Origin: QHVT01 sp036399015
GTDB taxonomy: Bacteria > Acidobacteriota > Thermoanaerobaculia > Gp7-AA8
Assembly (NCBI GenBank): GCA_036399015.1
Contig: DASWNW010000008.1
Coordinates: 1 to 64,000 of the forward strand
Direction of reading: 5' to 3'
DNA length: 64,000 nt
Below are positions 44,118-52,040 of this stretch, one piece after another. The notes beneath the pieces were generated by a model. It did not search any database, was not told where the DNA came from, and was given only the letters and a program-made list of their open reading frames with translations. Position 1 is the first letter of the stretch. Every line of letters begins with the position of its first letter. A program made the translations under genes and the position numbers.

Positions 44118-44270
44118 CAGGTTCCTCGGAGTTCCTCGGGGTTCCTCGGAGTTCCTCGGAGTTACTCGGGTTCCTGCCCGTGCGACGGTGAGACCTCCCC
44201 GAGGAACTCCGAGGAACCGAGGAACTCCGAGGAACCGAGGAACCCCGAGGAACCGATCGGCGACTTGATC
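44072..44270. repeat. Palindromic decanucleotide array flanked by a 25-nt direct repeat
   Basis: From 44121 there are four perfect or near-perfect GTTCCTCGGA units plus a fifth variant (GTTACTCGGG). A 30-nt spacer follows, then the inverted unit (TCCGAGGAAC) several times to 44250. Outside, the segment CGAGGAACCGATCGG-N-GACTTGATC occurs at 44072-44096 (end of the preceding gene) and at 44246-44270, differing at one base. The array could form a long cruciform or hairpin between the hmgA operon and the kinase gene. The remaining gap (44271-44373) holds a TACGAT -10-like box and a GAGGAGG ribosome site for the kinase. Confidence 0.85.
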
Positions 44271-44373
44271 TCTCCCCCCTGACAATTTCGCTACAACTTC
44301 TCCTAAACCTTGTCACGAACCCGCGCGCCGCGCGGCCGTACGATCTCTCAGCTTCAGAAAAAGAGGAGGACGT

Positions 44374-47031
44374 ATGGCCCTGGCAGCGGCAGCAGCGGAC
44401 TGCATTGGCCCTTACCGCGCGATCCGGCAGCTCGGAGCCGGCGGCATGGGGGAGGTCTTCCTCGCGCACGACGAGGAGCTGGGCCGCAACATCGCCATCA
44501 AGCTCCTCCCGGAGCACCTCGCCGACGACGCGGAACATCTCGCGCGCCTGCGCACCGAGGCGCGCAACGCCTCGTCGCTGAACCACCCCAACATCGTCAC
44601 CATCTACGAGATCGGCCGCGACGACTCCCGCCGCACGTTCATGGCCATGGAGTTCGTCGACGGGCAGACGCTGCGCGAGCTGACCCGCGGCGCTGCACTG
44701 CCGGTGCGGAAGGCGCTGCAGATCGCCGCGCAGATCGCCGACGGCCTCGCCGCCGCCCACAAGCGGGGGCTGGTGCACCGCGACCTCAAGCCCGAAAACG
44801 TCATGGTCACCTCCGAGGGGGTGGTGAAGATCCTCGACTTCGGCCTGGCGCGCTCGCGCGAGGTCGCCGGCGGCAACACCGGCATGTCCGAGCCGGGGAT
44901 GCTCGTCGGCACCTACAGCTACATGTCGCCCGAGCAGGCGCGCGCCGGCGAGGTCGACTACCGCTCCGACCAGTTCTCCTTCGGCGCGATCCTCTACGAG
45001 CTGCTGACCGGCAACCGCGCCTTCGACGGTGCCACGAACGTGGAGACGCTGTTCATGGTCGTGCGCGATGAGCCGCCTCCGCTCTCGCTCGTGGCGCCGC
45101 AGATCCCGGCGCCGGTGCGCTGGATCGTCGAGCGCTGCCTCTCGAAGGACCCGGAGGAGCGCTACGTCTCGACCCGCGACCTCGCGCGCGACCTGCAACA
45201 CCTGCGCGATCACTTCACCGAGACCGGCGTCGCCACGCCGGTGCGCGAGAAGCCGACGCTGAAGTCGCTGGCGAGGAAGCGCTGGCCGGCCGCCGCCGCG
45301 GTGGCGCTGGCGCTCGCCGCCGGCTCGCTGGCCACCGCCTGGATGCGCGCGCCGGAGCCGCGCGTGATCACGCAGGAGCGCTACCTGACCTACTCCGGCC
45401 ACGACTACGCGCCGGCCGCGTCGCCCGACGGAAAGCTGATCGCGTTCGCCTCCAACCGCGACGGCGTGCAGCGCATCTGGCTCAAGCAGGTCGTCGGCGG
45501 CAGCGAGGCGGCGTTGACCGCCGGAGTCGACGACTTCCCCCGCTTCGCCCCCGACAGCTCCGCGGTCATCTATCTGCACGGCGAGCAGGGACGCCCCGCC
45601 TCGCTCTGGCGCGTCGCGGTCGTCGGCGGTGAGCCGCGGCGGCTGGTGGACGACGTCTCCAGCGCCGACTTCTCGCGCGACGGCACCCGCCTCGCCCTGA
45701 CGCGCGCGGTCCAGGAGAACGGCCGCGGCCGCACCGCCATCCTCGTCGCCAACGCCGACGGCTCCAATGCCCGCGAGCTCGCCCGCACCGACCTCGGCGC
45801 GCTGCATCCCCGCTGGTCGCCCGACGGCAAGCAGCTCGCCGTGATCGGCCCGCACGGCGGCCGCGTCATGCAGGCGATCCTCCTCGTCGACACCGAAAGC
45901 GGCGCCACGAAGACGCTGGCCATGCCGCGCAAGGTGGGCGAGATCTCGTCCGTCGTCTGGAGCGCCGAGGGCGACGCCGTCTACTACGTCCGTGCGGAGT
46001 CGGTGGAGGCGGTGGTCGGGTCGAGCGCGCACGTGATCCGCCACGACCTCCGCGACGACCGCGCGGAAGTGATCGGCTGGACCTCGCACAACGGCGCGCT
46101 GCTCGACGTGCTCGCCGACGGACAGCTCGTGCTCGACGTCCGCAGTCCGCGCGACAACCTGCGCGAGCTCGGCCCGCGCGAGCGCTGGATCACCCGCGGC
46201 AACAGCAGCGACAGGCAGCCCTCCTACTCGCCGGACGGCAAGTCGGTGATCTTCACCTCGAACCGCAGCGGCAATCTCGACCTCTGGATCGCCACCGAGG
46301 GCGGCGTGGTGAAGCGCATCACCGACGACGGCGCCGAGGACTGGGATCCCGCCTTCACGCCAGACGGGAAGAAGATCGTCTGGAGCTCGGGCCGCAGCGG
46401 CAATCTGGAGATCTGGATCGCGAACGCGGACGGCAGCGAGGCGCGGCAGGTGTCGCGCGACGGCAACGACGCGGAGAACCCGACCGCGACCGCCGACGGC
46501 TGGATCGTCTACAACTCCTTCAACCCCAAGAAGGCGGGGATCTGGAAGGTGCGCCAGGACGGGTCGCAGGCGACGCATCTCGTGCGCGTCGTGACGTCGC
46601 TCCCCGAGGTGTCGCCCGACGGGCAGTTCGTCGCCTACATCGCCGACGGCCGCACCGCGCGCGCGGCGATCCGGGTGGTGCGGCTCGCGGATGGACAGGA
46701 CATGGGCTTCGCCATCCCGATCGTCCCGGTCCGCCGCACGCTGGCCATCCTCGGCCGCATGCGCTGGATGCCCGACAGCAAGGCCATCGCGTACCTCGGA
46801 CAGAATGCCGAGGGGATCAACGGCATCTTCGTGCAGGACTTCGTGCCGGGGCGCGATACCGCCGCCACGCGCCGCGAGCTCGGCGGCTTCGACCGCGAGA
46901 GCGCCACCGAGTCGTTCGGCATCTCGCCGGACGGCACCATCACCGTCGCCGGATGGGAACAGCTCTTCAGTCTCTTCTCGATCGAAGGCGTTCCAGGCCT
47001 CACCAGAACACGTAAGGAGAGTGGAGCATGA
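44374..47031 (+). CDS. Receptor-type Ser/Thr protein kinase with C-terminal PD40/TolB propeller
   Basis: An 885-residue kinase with the plan of the protein at 5080-7665. The kinase domain (about 12-280) has GAGGMGEVF, Lys43, HRD 136-138 with Asp137, and DFG 155-157. A transmembrane helix lies near 304-323. The extracytoplasmic part is a PD40 propeller (SPDGKLIAFASNRDG, YSPDGKSVIFTSNRSG, FTPDGKKIVWSSGRSG). The ATG at 44374 has GAGGAGG about 6 nt upstream. The stop overlaps the start of the next small gene (ATGA). Its ligand is unknown. Confidence 0.95.
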   Translation: MALAAAAADCIGPYRAIRQLGAGGMGEVFLAHDEELGRNIAIKLLPEHLADDAEHLARLRTEARNASSLNHPNIVTIYEIGRDDSRRTFMAMEFVDGQTLRELTRGAALPVRKALQIAAQIADGLAAAHKRGLVHRDLKPENVMVTSEGVVKILDFGLARSREVAGGNTGMSEPGMLVGTYSYMSPEQARAGEVDYRSDQFSFGAILYELLTGNRAFDGATNVETLFMVVRDEPPPLSLVAPQIPAPVRWIVERCLSKDPEERYVSTRDLARDLQHLRDHFTETGVATPVREKPTLKSLARKRWPAAAAVALALAAGSLATAWMRAPEPRVITQERYLTYSGHDYAPAASPDGKLIAFASNRDGVQRIWLKQVVGGSEAALTAGVDDFPRFAPDSSAVIYLHGEQGRPASLWRVAVVGGEPRRLVDDVSSADFSRDGTRLALTRAVQENGRGRTAILVANADGSNARELARTDLGALHPRWSPDGKQLAVIGPHGGRVMQAILLVDTESGATKTLAMPRKVGEISSVVWSAEGDAVYYVRAESVEAVVGSSAHVIRHDLRDDRAEVIGWTSHNGALLDVLADGQLVLDVRSPRDNLRELGPRERWITRGNSSDRQPSYSPDGKSVIFTSNRSGNLDLWIATEGGVVKRITDDGAEDWDPAFTPDGKKIVWSSGRSGNLEIWIANADGSEARQVSRDGNDAENPTATADGWIVYNSFNPKKAGIWKVRQDGSQATHLVRVVTSLPEVSPDGQFVAYIADGRTARAAIRVVRLADGQDMGFAIPIVPVRRTLAILGRMRWMPDSKAIAYLGQNAEGINGIFVQDFVPGRDTAATRRELGGFDRESATESFGISPDGTITVAGWEQLFSLFSIEGVPGLTRTRKESGA

Positions 47032-47327
47032 GTGCATCCTCGGTCGTCCTGCGCGGAATCGACGCGCGCACGTTTACGGAAATGGAGTCGTTCGTGAAGG
47101 ACCTGGAGGCGCGTCCCGTGGAGCGCCTGCTGCGCGACCTGCCGGAGCTGGCCGACCTGCCGGAGACGAAGGTCTCGCTGGTCTCGTACGTCATCTCCGC
47201 GAAGTACCGCGCCGCGGAGGCGTCGGACAAGAAGCGGATGCGCGAGAGCATCGCCGTCACCTTCGAGTCGCTCGCGCCGGGCAGCGTGCGCGATCGGGTA
47301 GGGCAGATCCTCGACCGGTTGCGATAG
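47028..47327 (+). CDS. Small helical protein coupled to the kinase
   Basis: A 99-residue soluble protein, mostly helical and charged (FVKDLEARPVERLLRDLPELADLPE, VSYVISAKYRAAEASDKKRMRESI). It starts in the kinase stop codon, so the two proteins are made in step. There is no known domain. A partner, regulator or substrate of the kinase is possible but only by position. Confidence 0.72.
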   Translation: MSASSVVLRGIDARTFTEMESFVKDLEARPVERLLRDLPELADLPETKVSLVSYVISAKYRAAEASDKKRMRESIAVTFESLAPGSVRDRVGQILDRLR

Positions 47328-47330
47328 GCT

Positions 47331-47400
47331 TGTGGAGCGGCGGGCTTCAGCCCGCCGACGTCTCTTTACCGGCGGCTGAAGCCGCCGCTCCACAGGCACC
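47331..47400. repeat. REP-like double palindrome, copy 2
   Basis: It has the same outer arms as the element at 8685-8760 (TGTGGAGCGGCGG and CCGCCGCTCCACA). The inner palindromes GGCGGGCTTCAGCCCGCC and GGCGGCTGAAGCCGCC are perfect here. It fills the whole gap between the small kinase partner gene and fumarylacetoacetase, ending directly before that ATG, so its second hairpin may hide the start or replace the leader. Confidence 0.88.
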
Positions 47401-48570
47401 ATGACCGACTTCCCGATCGAGAACCTTCCGTTCGGCGTCTTCCGCCGCGGCGGCGAGGCGCACATCTGCACCGCCATCGAGGACCGCATCCTCGACCTGC
47501 ACGCCTGCGCGCGCGAGGGGCTGCTCGACGAGCCGTCGCTCCTCGAGCCGGTGCTGAACGCCTTCATGGCCGCGCGGAAAACGCTCGCGGTGAAGCAGCG
47601 CATCCGCGAGCTGCTGCAGTCCGGCATCGACCGGCACCTCGTCCCGATGGACGGCGCGGAGATGCTCCTGCCGATGCGCATCGGCGACTACACCGACTTC
47701 TACGCCAGCGTGCACCACGCCACGAACGTCGGCTCGATGTTCCGCCCCGACAACCCGCTGCTGCCGAACTACAAGTGGGTGCCGATCGGGTATCACGGCC
47801 GCGCGTCGTCGATCGTCGTCAGCGGCACGCCGGTGCGCCGGCCGCACGGCCAGACGCGCGACGACCAGAACGCGCCACCGTCGTTCGGCCCCTCGAAGCG
47901 GCTCGACTACGAGATGGAGCTCGGCATCGTCATCGGCCCCGGCAACACGCTGGGTGAGACGATCCCCGCGAGCGAGGCGCTCGACCACGTCTTCGGCCTC
48001 TGCATCGTCAACGACTGGTCGGCGCGCGACGTCCAGACGTGGGAGTACCAGCCGCTGGGCCCCTTCCTGGCGAAGAACTTCGCCACCTCGATCTCACCGT
48101 GGATCGTCACGCTCGACGCGCTGGAGCCGTTCCGCACGAAAGCCTTCGCACGCGCTGAAGGAGATCCGGAGCCGCTGCCGTACCTGGCTGACGACACCGG
48201 CTTCGACGTCACCGTCGAGGTCTGGCTGCGCACCGCGAAGATGACGGAGCCGGTGCGGCTCAGCCGCGGCAACTTCCGCGACATGTACTGGACGGTCGCG
48301 CAGCTGGTCGCGCATCACACCTCCAACGGCTGCAACCTCGTGCCGGGCGACCTGCTGGCGAGCGGCACGATCTCCGGCACCGCGAAGGAGTCGCGCGGCT
48401 GCCTCCTCGAGCTGACCTGGCGCGGCACCGAGCCGCTCGAGCTGCCGACCGGCGAAACGCGCCGGTTCCTCGAGGATGGCGACGAGGTGATCATGCGCGC
48501 GTATTGCGAGCGGGAAGGGCATCCGCGCATCGGCTTCGGCGAGTGCCGCGGCGTGGTCCGTCCCGCCTAG
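47401..48570 (+). CDS. fahA: Fumarylacetoacetase
   Basis: A 389-residue hydrolase of the last step of tyrosine degradation (fumarylacetoacetate to fumarate and acetoacetate). It begins ENLPFGVFRRGGEAHICTAI. The FAH active-site region shows DFYASVHHATNVGSMFRP, YEMELGIVIGPGN and VNDWSARDVQTWEYQPLGPF, with metal-binding acids and His as expected. Length and motifs are normal. The start directly follows the palindromic element at 47331-47400, with no ribosome site visible. The stop overlaps the convergent small gene by 4 nt. Confidence 0.97.
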   Translation: MTDFPIENLPFGVFRRGGEAHICTAIEDRILDLHACAREGLLDEPSLLEPVLNAFMAARKTLAVKQRIRELLQSGIDRHLVPMDGAEMLLPMRIGDYTDFYASVHHATNVGSMFRPDNPLLPNYKWVPIGYHGRASSIVVSGTPVRRPHGQTRDDQNAPPSFGPSKRLDYEMELGIVIGPGNTLGETIPASEALDHVFGLCIVNDWSARDVQTWEYQPLGPFLAKNFATSISPWIVTLDALEPFRTKAFARAEGDPEPLPYLADDTGFDVTVEVWLRTAKMTEPVRLSRGNFRDMYWTVAQLVAHHTSNGCNLVPGDLLASGTISGTAKESRGCLLELTWRGTEPLELPTGETRRFLEDGDEVIMRAYCEREGHPRIGFGECRGVVRPA

Positions 48571-48782
48571 TTGGCGATCGAGTTCGGTCCCGAGCTTCCG
48601 CGCCGCTTCCTCGCGAACCCGCGCGCGACGGCCGCCTGCACCGTCTGGCGCAGCTCCGCGGCGAGCGCGCCGGTCCAGACCACCTCGCGGCCATCGGCGA
48701 AGCGGATTTCCGCCTGCAGCGTTTCGTTGAACGAGATCTGGACGACGCGGGCAGGATCGGGCTCGGACCGGGTGACGGGCAT
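48567..48782 (-). CDS. Small hypothetical protein
   Basis: A 71-residue protein beginning MPVTRSEPDPARVVQISF, with a predicted beta-rich centre (AEIRFADGREVVWTGAL) and a basic C-terminus (ARGFARKRRGSSGPN). ATG 48782 is preferred to an in-frame TTG at 48818. No family is recognised. The convergent 4-nt overlap with fahA and good coding pattern support it, but evidence is modest. Confidence 0.55.
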   Translation of the reverse strand: MPVTRSEPDPARVVQISFNETLQAEIRFADGREVVWTGALAAELRQTVQAAVARGFARKRRGSSGPNSIAN

Positions 48783-48842
48783 GGGAGAGATGGTACTTGC
48801 CGCGATGGGACGGAGCAAAGCGGCGGCCGATGGATCTGACGG

Positions 48843-49181
48843 TTAGTCGGTCGCGCGCTCCGCCGCGCATTCCGCGGGGTTCGCTTCGTCTTCCGTTTCA
48901 TTGGCGCTTCTGCAGTCGCAGTCGATGTACTCGACCGTCGGCGGGTAGTCGTCACAGGAGGTGTTCCCCCACGACGACAACTGGCCGTTGCAGTCGCGCG
49001 TCGTCTCGCCGATGATCTGCGGCGTCTGCGGAGGGCTGCCGCCCCAGTAGCAGAACGTGCTGCCGTCGATGGCGTAGTGGCCGTAGTAGGTGGTGATCTT
49101 CGCGAAACAGGGGGCCGCGGACGCGCCGGGCGCGATGAGGGCGACGGCGAGACACACGAGTACCAGAACGAGTCGCTTCAT
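48843..49181 (-). CDS. Small secreted cysteine-rich protein (DUF6289-like), paralogue 2
   Basis: A 112-residue exported protein: signal peptide MKRLVLVLVCLAVALIAPGASA, then a domain with seven cysteines (25, 44, 64, 76, 88, 90, 105). Motifs are KITTYYGHYAIDG, FCYWGG, RDCNGQLSSWG and VEYIDCDC. It resembles the DUF6289 group of small secreted proteins. An odd number of cysteines leaves one free or intermolecularly bonded. The close paralogue is 42 nt upstream in the same direction. Confidence 0.82.
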   Translation of the reverse strand: MKRLVLVLVCLAVALIAPGASAAPCFAKITTYYGHYAIDGSTFCYWGGSPPQTPQIIGETTRDCNGQLSSWGNTSCDDYPPTVEYIDCDCRSANETEDEANPAECAAERATD

Positions 49182-49223
49182 TAGCTCTCCTTACGAATGG
49201 ATCTGCCGCTTTGCTCCGTTGCG

Positions 49224-49556
49224 TCAATATACGGTGCACGCGTAGCGTTCGTCGGTCTCGTTTTGACCCTCGGGTTTCGCCTCGGCCGCCGCGGCGGAAT
49301 CGCAGTCGCAGTCGATGTATTCGACGGTCGGCTCGTACACGTCGCAGAGGGTTCCCCACGACGAGAACTGGCCGTTGCAGTCGCGGACGCTCTCCCCGAC
49401 GACGTCCGGCGGGACGGGAGTGCCGCCCCAGTAGCAGAACACGCTGCCGTCGAGCGCGTAATGCCCATAGTAGGTGGTGATCTTTGCCTGGCACGGCGCC
49501 GCGGAGGCGGAGCCGGCCACCGCGACGAGGAGGGCGGCGAGCATGATGGATTTCAT
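49224..49556 (-). CDS. Small secreted cysteine-rich protein (DUF6289-like), paralogue 1
   Basis: A 110-residue paralogue with signal peptide MKSIMLAALLVAVAGSASA and all seven cysteines at equivalent places (22, 41, 60, 71, 83, 85, 107). The same KITTYYGHYALDG, FCYWGG, RDCNGQFSSWG and VEYIDCDCDS blocks are present. The ATG at 49556 was chosen because it starts the signal peptide; the longer frame runs back into purL. It lies 17 nt downstream of purL. The function is unknown. Confidence 0.83.
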   Translation of the reverse strand: MKSIMLAALLVAVAGSASAAPCQAKITTYYGHYALDGSVFCYWGGTPVPPDVVGESVRDCNGQFSSWGTLCDVYEPTVEYIDCDCDSAAAAEAKPEGQNETDERYACTVY

Positions 49557-49573
49557 GCCGCCGATATTGCGCC

Positions 49574-51850
49574 TCAGTGCGCCATGACGTCCAGCGCCTC
49601 TTCGCCCACGCCGCGGAGCACCTCGTCGATGGTGTCGCCGCCGAGGAGCAGCGCGAACGCGGAGCGCCAGACGCGCGCGAGCTCCTGCGCCGCGACGCGC
49701 ACCAGCGGGGTGCCGTTGCGCTCGACGAGAAACGTGCCGAAGGCGGTGTGGCCGATGCGCTGCGCGGCGACGCCGCGGTTCCGCGCGAGCTCGAGCACGC
49801 GGTCGCGATCGCCCGTGCGGCAGGCCACGAGCGCGCGCCCTTGCGACTCGCTGAAGAGCAGCCCTGTGGCGTCGAGATCGTCCGCATGTCCCGCCAGGTC
49901 GACGTGTGCGCCGATCCCGTCCATCGACATCTCCGCGAGCGCCACGGCGAGCCCGCCGTTCGCGAGGTCGTGCGCTGCGACGAGCAGCTTCGCGCCCTGC
50001 AGGTCGAGCAGCAGCTCGACGAGGCTCTTCTCCTTCTCCAGGTCGACGCGCGGCGCGGCGGCGAGGGCGTCGGGCGCGTACATCTGCTGCCACTCGCTCC
50101 CTCCCAGCTCGTCGCGCGTTTCGCCGAGGAGGATGACCTCGAGGTTGGCGTCGTTGAAGGCGAGGCCGCAGCCGTCGCGATCGCTCTCCAGGATTCCCAC
50201 CATGCCGACGGTCGGCGTCGGATACACCGCCCGCCCCTCGGTCTCGTTATAGAAGGAGACGTTGCCGGAGACGACGGGCGTGTCGAGCGCGCGGCAGGCG
50301 TCGCTGATCCCGCGGATGCACTCCGAGAACTGCCACATGATCTCCGGCCGCTCCGGCGAGCCGAAGTTGAGGCAGTCGGTGATCGCCACCGGCCGCCCTC
50401 CCGACGCGGCGATGTTGCGCGCCGCCTCCGCCACCGCCTGCTTGCCCCCCTCGTACGGGTCGAGGTAGCAATAGACCGGGTTTACGTCGGAGGTCATCGC
50501 CAGCGCGCGGCCGGTCTCCTTGATGCGCACCACGGCCGCGTCGCGCTTCTCCGGACCGGCGATCGTGTTCGTACGCACGGTCGTGTCGTACTGGCCGAAG
50601 ATCCAGTGCTTCGAGCAGAGGTTCGGCGAGGCGACGAGGCGCAGGAGCATGTCGGTGCGGTCGCCATCCTGTTCTTGCGGACGCTCCAGCACCGGCGCGA
50701 TGCGGTCCGCGTAGTCGGGTCGCGCGATCGGACGCTCGTATAGCGGCGCCTCGGTGGAGATCGGGTCGACCGGGATCGTGGCGATCTCCTCGCCGCGCCA
50801 GAAGAGGCGCACGAAGCCGTCGTCCGCGACCTCGCCCACGACCGCGGCGTTCAGGTCCCACTTCTCGAACGTGCGAATGACCTCGTCCTCGCGGCCGCGC
50901 GTGGCCACGATGAGCATCCGCTCCTGCGACTCGCTGAGCATGATCTCGTACGGCGTCATGCCGCTCTCGCGGATCGGCACGTGGTCGAGGTTCATCCGGA
51001 TGCCGGTGCCGGCGCGGCCCGCCATCTCGAACGAGGAGGAGGTCAGCCCCGCCGCCCCCATGTCCTGGATGCCGACCACGGCGTCGGAGTCCATGATCTC
51101 CAGGCAGGCCTCGAGCAGCAGCTTCTCGGTGAACGGATCGCCGACCTGCACGGTCGGCCGCTTCTCCTCGGAGGCCTCGTCGAACTCCGCCGAGGCCATG
51201 GTCGCGCCGTGGATGCCGTCGCGCCCGGTCTTCGAGCCGACGTAGATGACGGGGTTGCCGACGCCGCTGGCGGTGCCGGTGAAGATCTTCTCCCGCTTCG
51301 TCACGCCGAGGGAGAAGACGTTGCAGAGGATGTTGCCGTTGTACGACGGGTGGAACGACGTCTCCCCGCCGACGGTGGGGATACCCATGCAGTTGCCGTA
51401 GCCGCTGATGCCGCGCACGACGCCGTCGACGAGGTACTTCATGCGGGGGGAATCGAGGGTGCCGAAGCGGAGTGAGTCGAGTGAGGCGATCGGCCGCGCC
51501 CCCATCGTGAAGATGTCGCGCAGGATGCCCCCCACGCCGGTCGCGGCCCCCTGGTACGGCTCGATGAACGAGGGGTGGTTGTGCGACTCCATCTTGAACG
51601 CCGCCACCCACCCGTCGCCGATGTCGATCACGCCCGCGTTCTCCCCCGGCCCCTGCACCACGCGCGCGCCCGTCGTCGGGAACTTGCGCAGGTGCACGCG
51701 CGAGGACTTGTACGAGCAGTGCTCCGACCACATCACCGAGAAGATCCCCAGCTCCGTGTGATTCGGCTCGCGCCCGAGGATCTGGAGGATCCGGTCGTAT
51801 TCGTCGTTGGTGATGCCGTGGGACTTGATGACGTCGGGGGTGATCTGCAT
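49574..51850 (-). CDS. purL: Phosphoribosylformylglycinamidine synthase, large (PurL) subunit
   Basis: A 758-residue small-type PurL, which works with separate PurS and PurQ (neither is in the window). It makes FGAM from FGAR, ATP and glutamine-derived ammonia. Motifs: MWSEHCSYKSSR, FKMESHNHPSFIEPYQGAATGVGGI, and GDPFTEKLLLEACLE. The ATG at 51850 lies 9 nt after a TAGAAT box (51860-51865) with no ribosome site. A palindromic short-repeat array begins directly upstream of that box. Confidence 0.97.
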   Translation of the reverse strand: MQITPDVIKSHGITNDEYDRILQILGREPNHTELGIFSVMWSEHCSYKSSRVHLRKFPTTGARVVQGPGENAGVIDIGDGWVAAFKMESHNHPSFIEPYQGAATGVGGILRDIFTMGARPIASLDSLRFGTLDSPRMKYLVDGVVRGISGYGNCMGIPTVGGETSFHPSYNGNILCNVFSLGVTKREKIFTGTASGVGNPVIYVGSKTGRDGIHGATMASAEFDEASEEKRPTVQVGDPFTEKLLLEACLEIMDSDAVVGIQDMGAAGLTSSSFEMAGRAGTGIRMNLDHVPIRESGMTPYEIMLSESQERMLIVATRGREDEVIRTFEKWDLNAAVVGEVADDGFVRLFWRGEEIATIPVDPISTEAPLYERPIARPDYADRIAPVLERPQEQDGDRTDMLLRLVASPNLCSKHWIFGQYDTTVRTNTIAGPEKRDAAVVRIKETGRALAMTSDVNPVYCYLDPYEGGKQAVAEAARNIAASGGRPVAITDCLNFGSPERPEIMWQFSECIRGISDACRALDTPVVSGNVSFYNETEGRAVYPTPTVGMVGILESDRDGCGLAFNDANLEVILLGETRDELGGSEWQQMYAPDALAAAPRVDLEKEKSLVELLLDLQGAKLLVAAHDLANGGLAVALAEMSMDGIGAHVDLAGHADDLDATGLLFSESQGRALVACRTGDRDRVLELARNRGVAAQRIGHTAFGTFLVERNGTPLVRVAAQELARVWRSAFALLLGGDTIDEVLRGVGEEALDVMAH

Positions 51851-51865
51851 GCGGCTGGGATTCTA

Positions 51866-51992
51866 TGCGTTGCGTGTTGCCCGTGGGTGTTGCGAGTTGC
51901 GAGCGAGTTGCGCGTTGCGCGTGGCGAGTTGCCCGGGCAGTGCCGGCTTCGGGACCAGGCCCGGGCACGGGCAACATGGAACTCGCAACGCG
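51866..51992. repeat. Palindromic short-repeat array (GTTGC-type units) between purL and the ECF41 locus
   Basis: Units such as GCGTTGCGTGTTGC, GTGTTGCGAGTTGC and GCGAGTTGC are tandemly repeated over 51867-51932. After a GC-rich spacer, inverted units follow (GGGCAACATG, AACTCGCAACGCG, 51969-51992). GTTGCCCGTG and CACGGGCAAC give a perfect 10-bp stem. It fills most of the gap between divergent purL and the flavoprotein gene, so it sits upstream of both promoters. Confidence 0.8.
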
Positions 51993-51993
51993 T

Positions 51994-52020
51994 TGTCACA
52001 CTCCGCCCGCCTCGCTCGTC
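51994..52020 (+). promoter_or_regulatory. Putative ECF41 sigma-dependent promoter
   Basis: TGTCACA (51994-52000), exactly 16 nt, then CGTC (52017-52020). This equals the promoter signature described for ECF41 sigma factors (TGTCACA-N16-CGTC). It lies 20 nt before the ATG of the flavoprotein gene, which has a GGAGGTGATG ribosome site. The sigma factor is encoded downstream in the same direction, so the locus is probably autoregulated. Confidence 0.75.
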
Positions 52021-52040
52021 ATAGAGCGCGGAGGTGATGC

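Noticed and set aside
44121..44250. Short repeats considered as a CRISPR array.
   Set aside because: Units are 10 nt and contiguous, with no spacers of constant size, and half are inverted; no cas gene is present.
43966..47037. A 1023-codon minus-strand frame opposite the kinase-propeller gene.
   Set aside because: It has no recognisable domain, covers a gene with intact kinase motifs and includes the translated palindromic array.
47331..47400. Double palindrome considered as an intrinsic terminator.
   Set aside because: There is no run of T after either stem, and the same element lies inside a coding region at 8685-8760.
51866..51992. GTTGC repeats considered as a CRISPR array or origin iterons.
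   Set aside because: Units vary in length, there are no unique spacers, and no DnaA box or replication gene is near.
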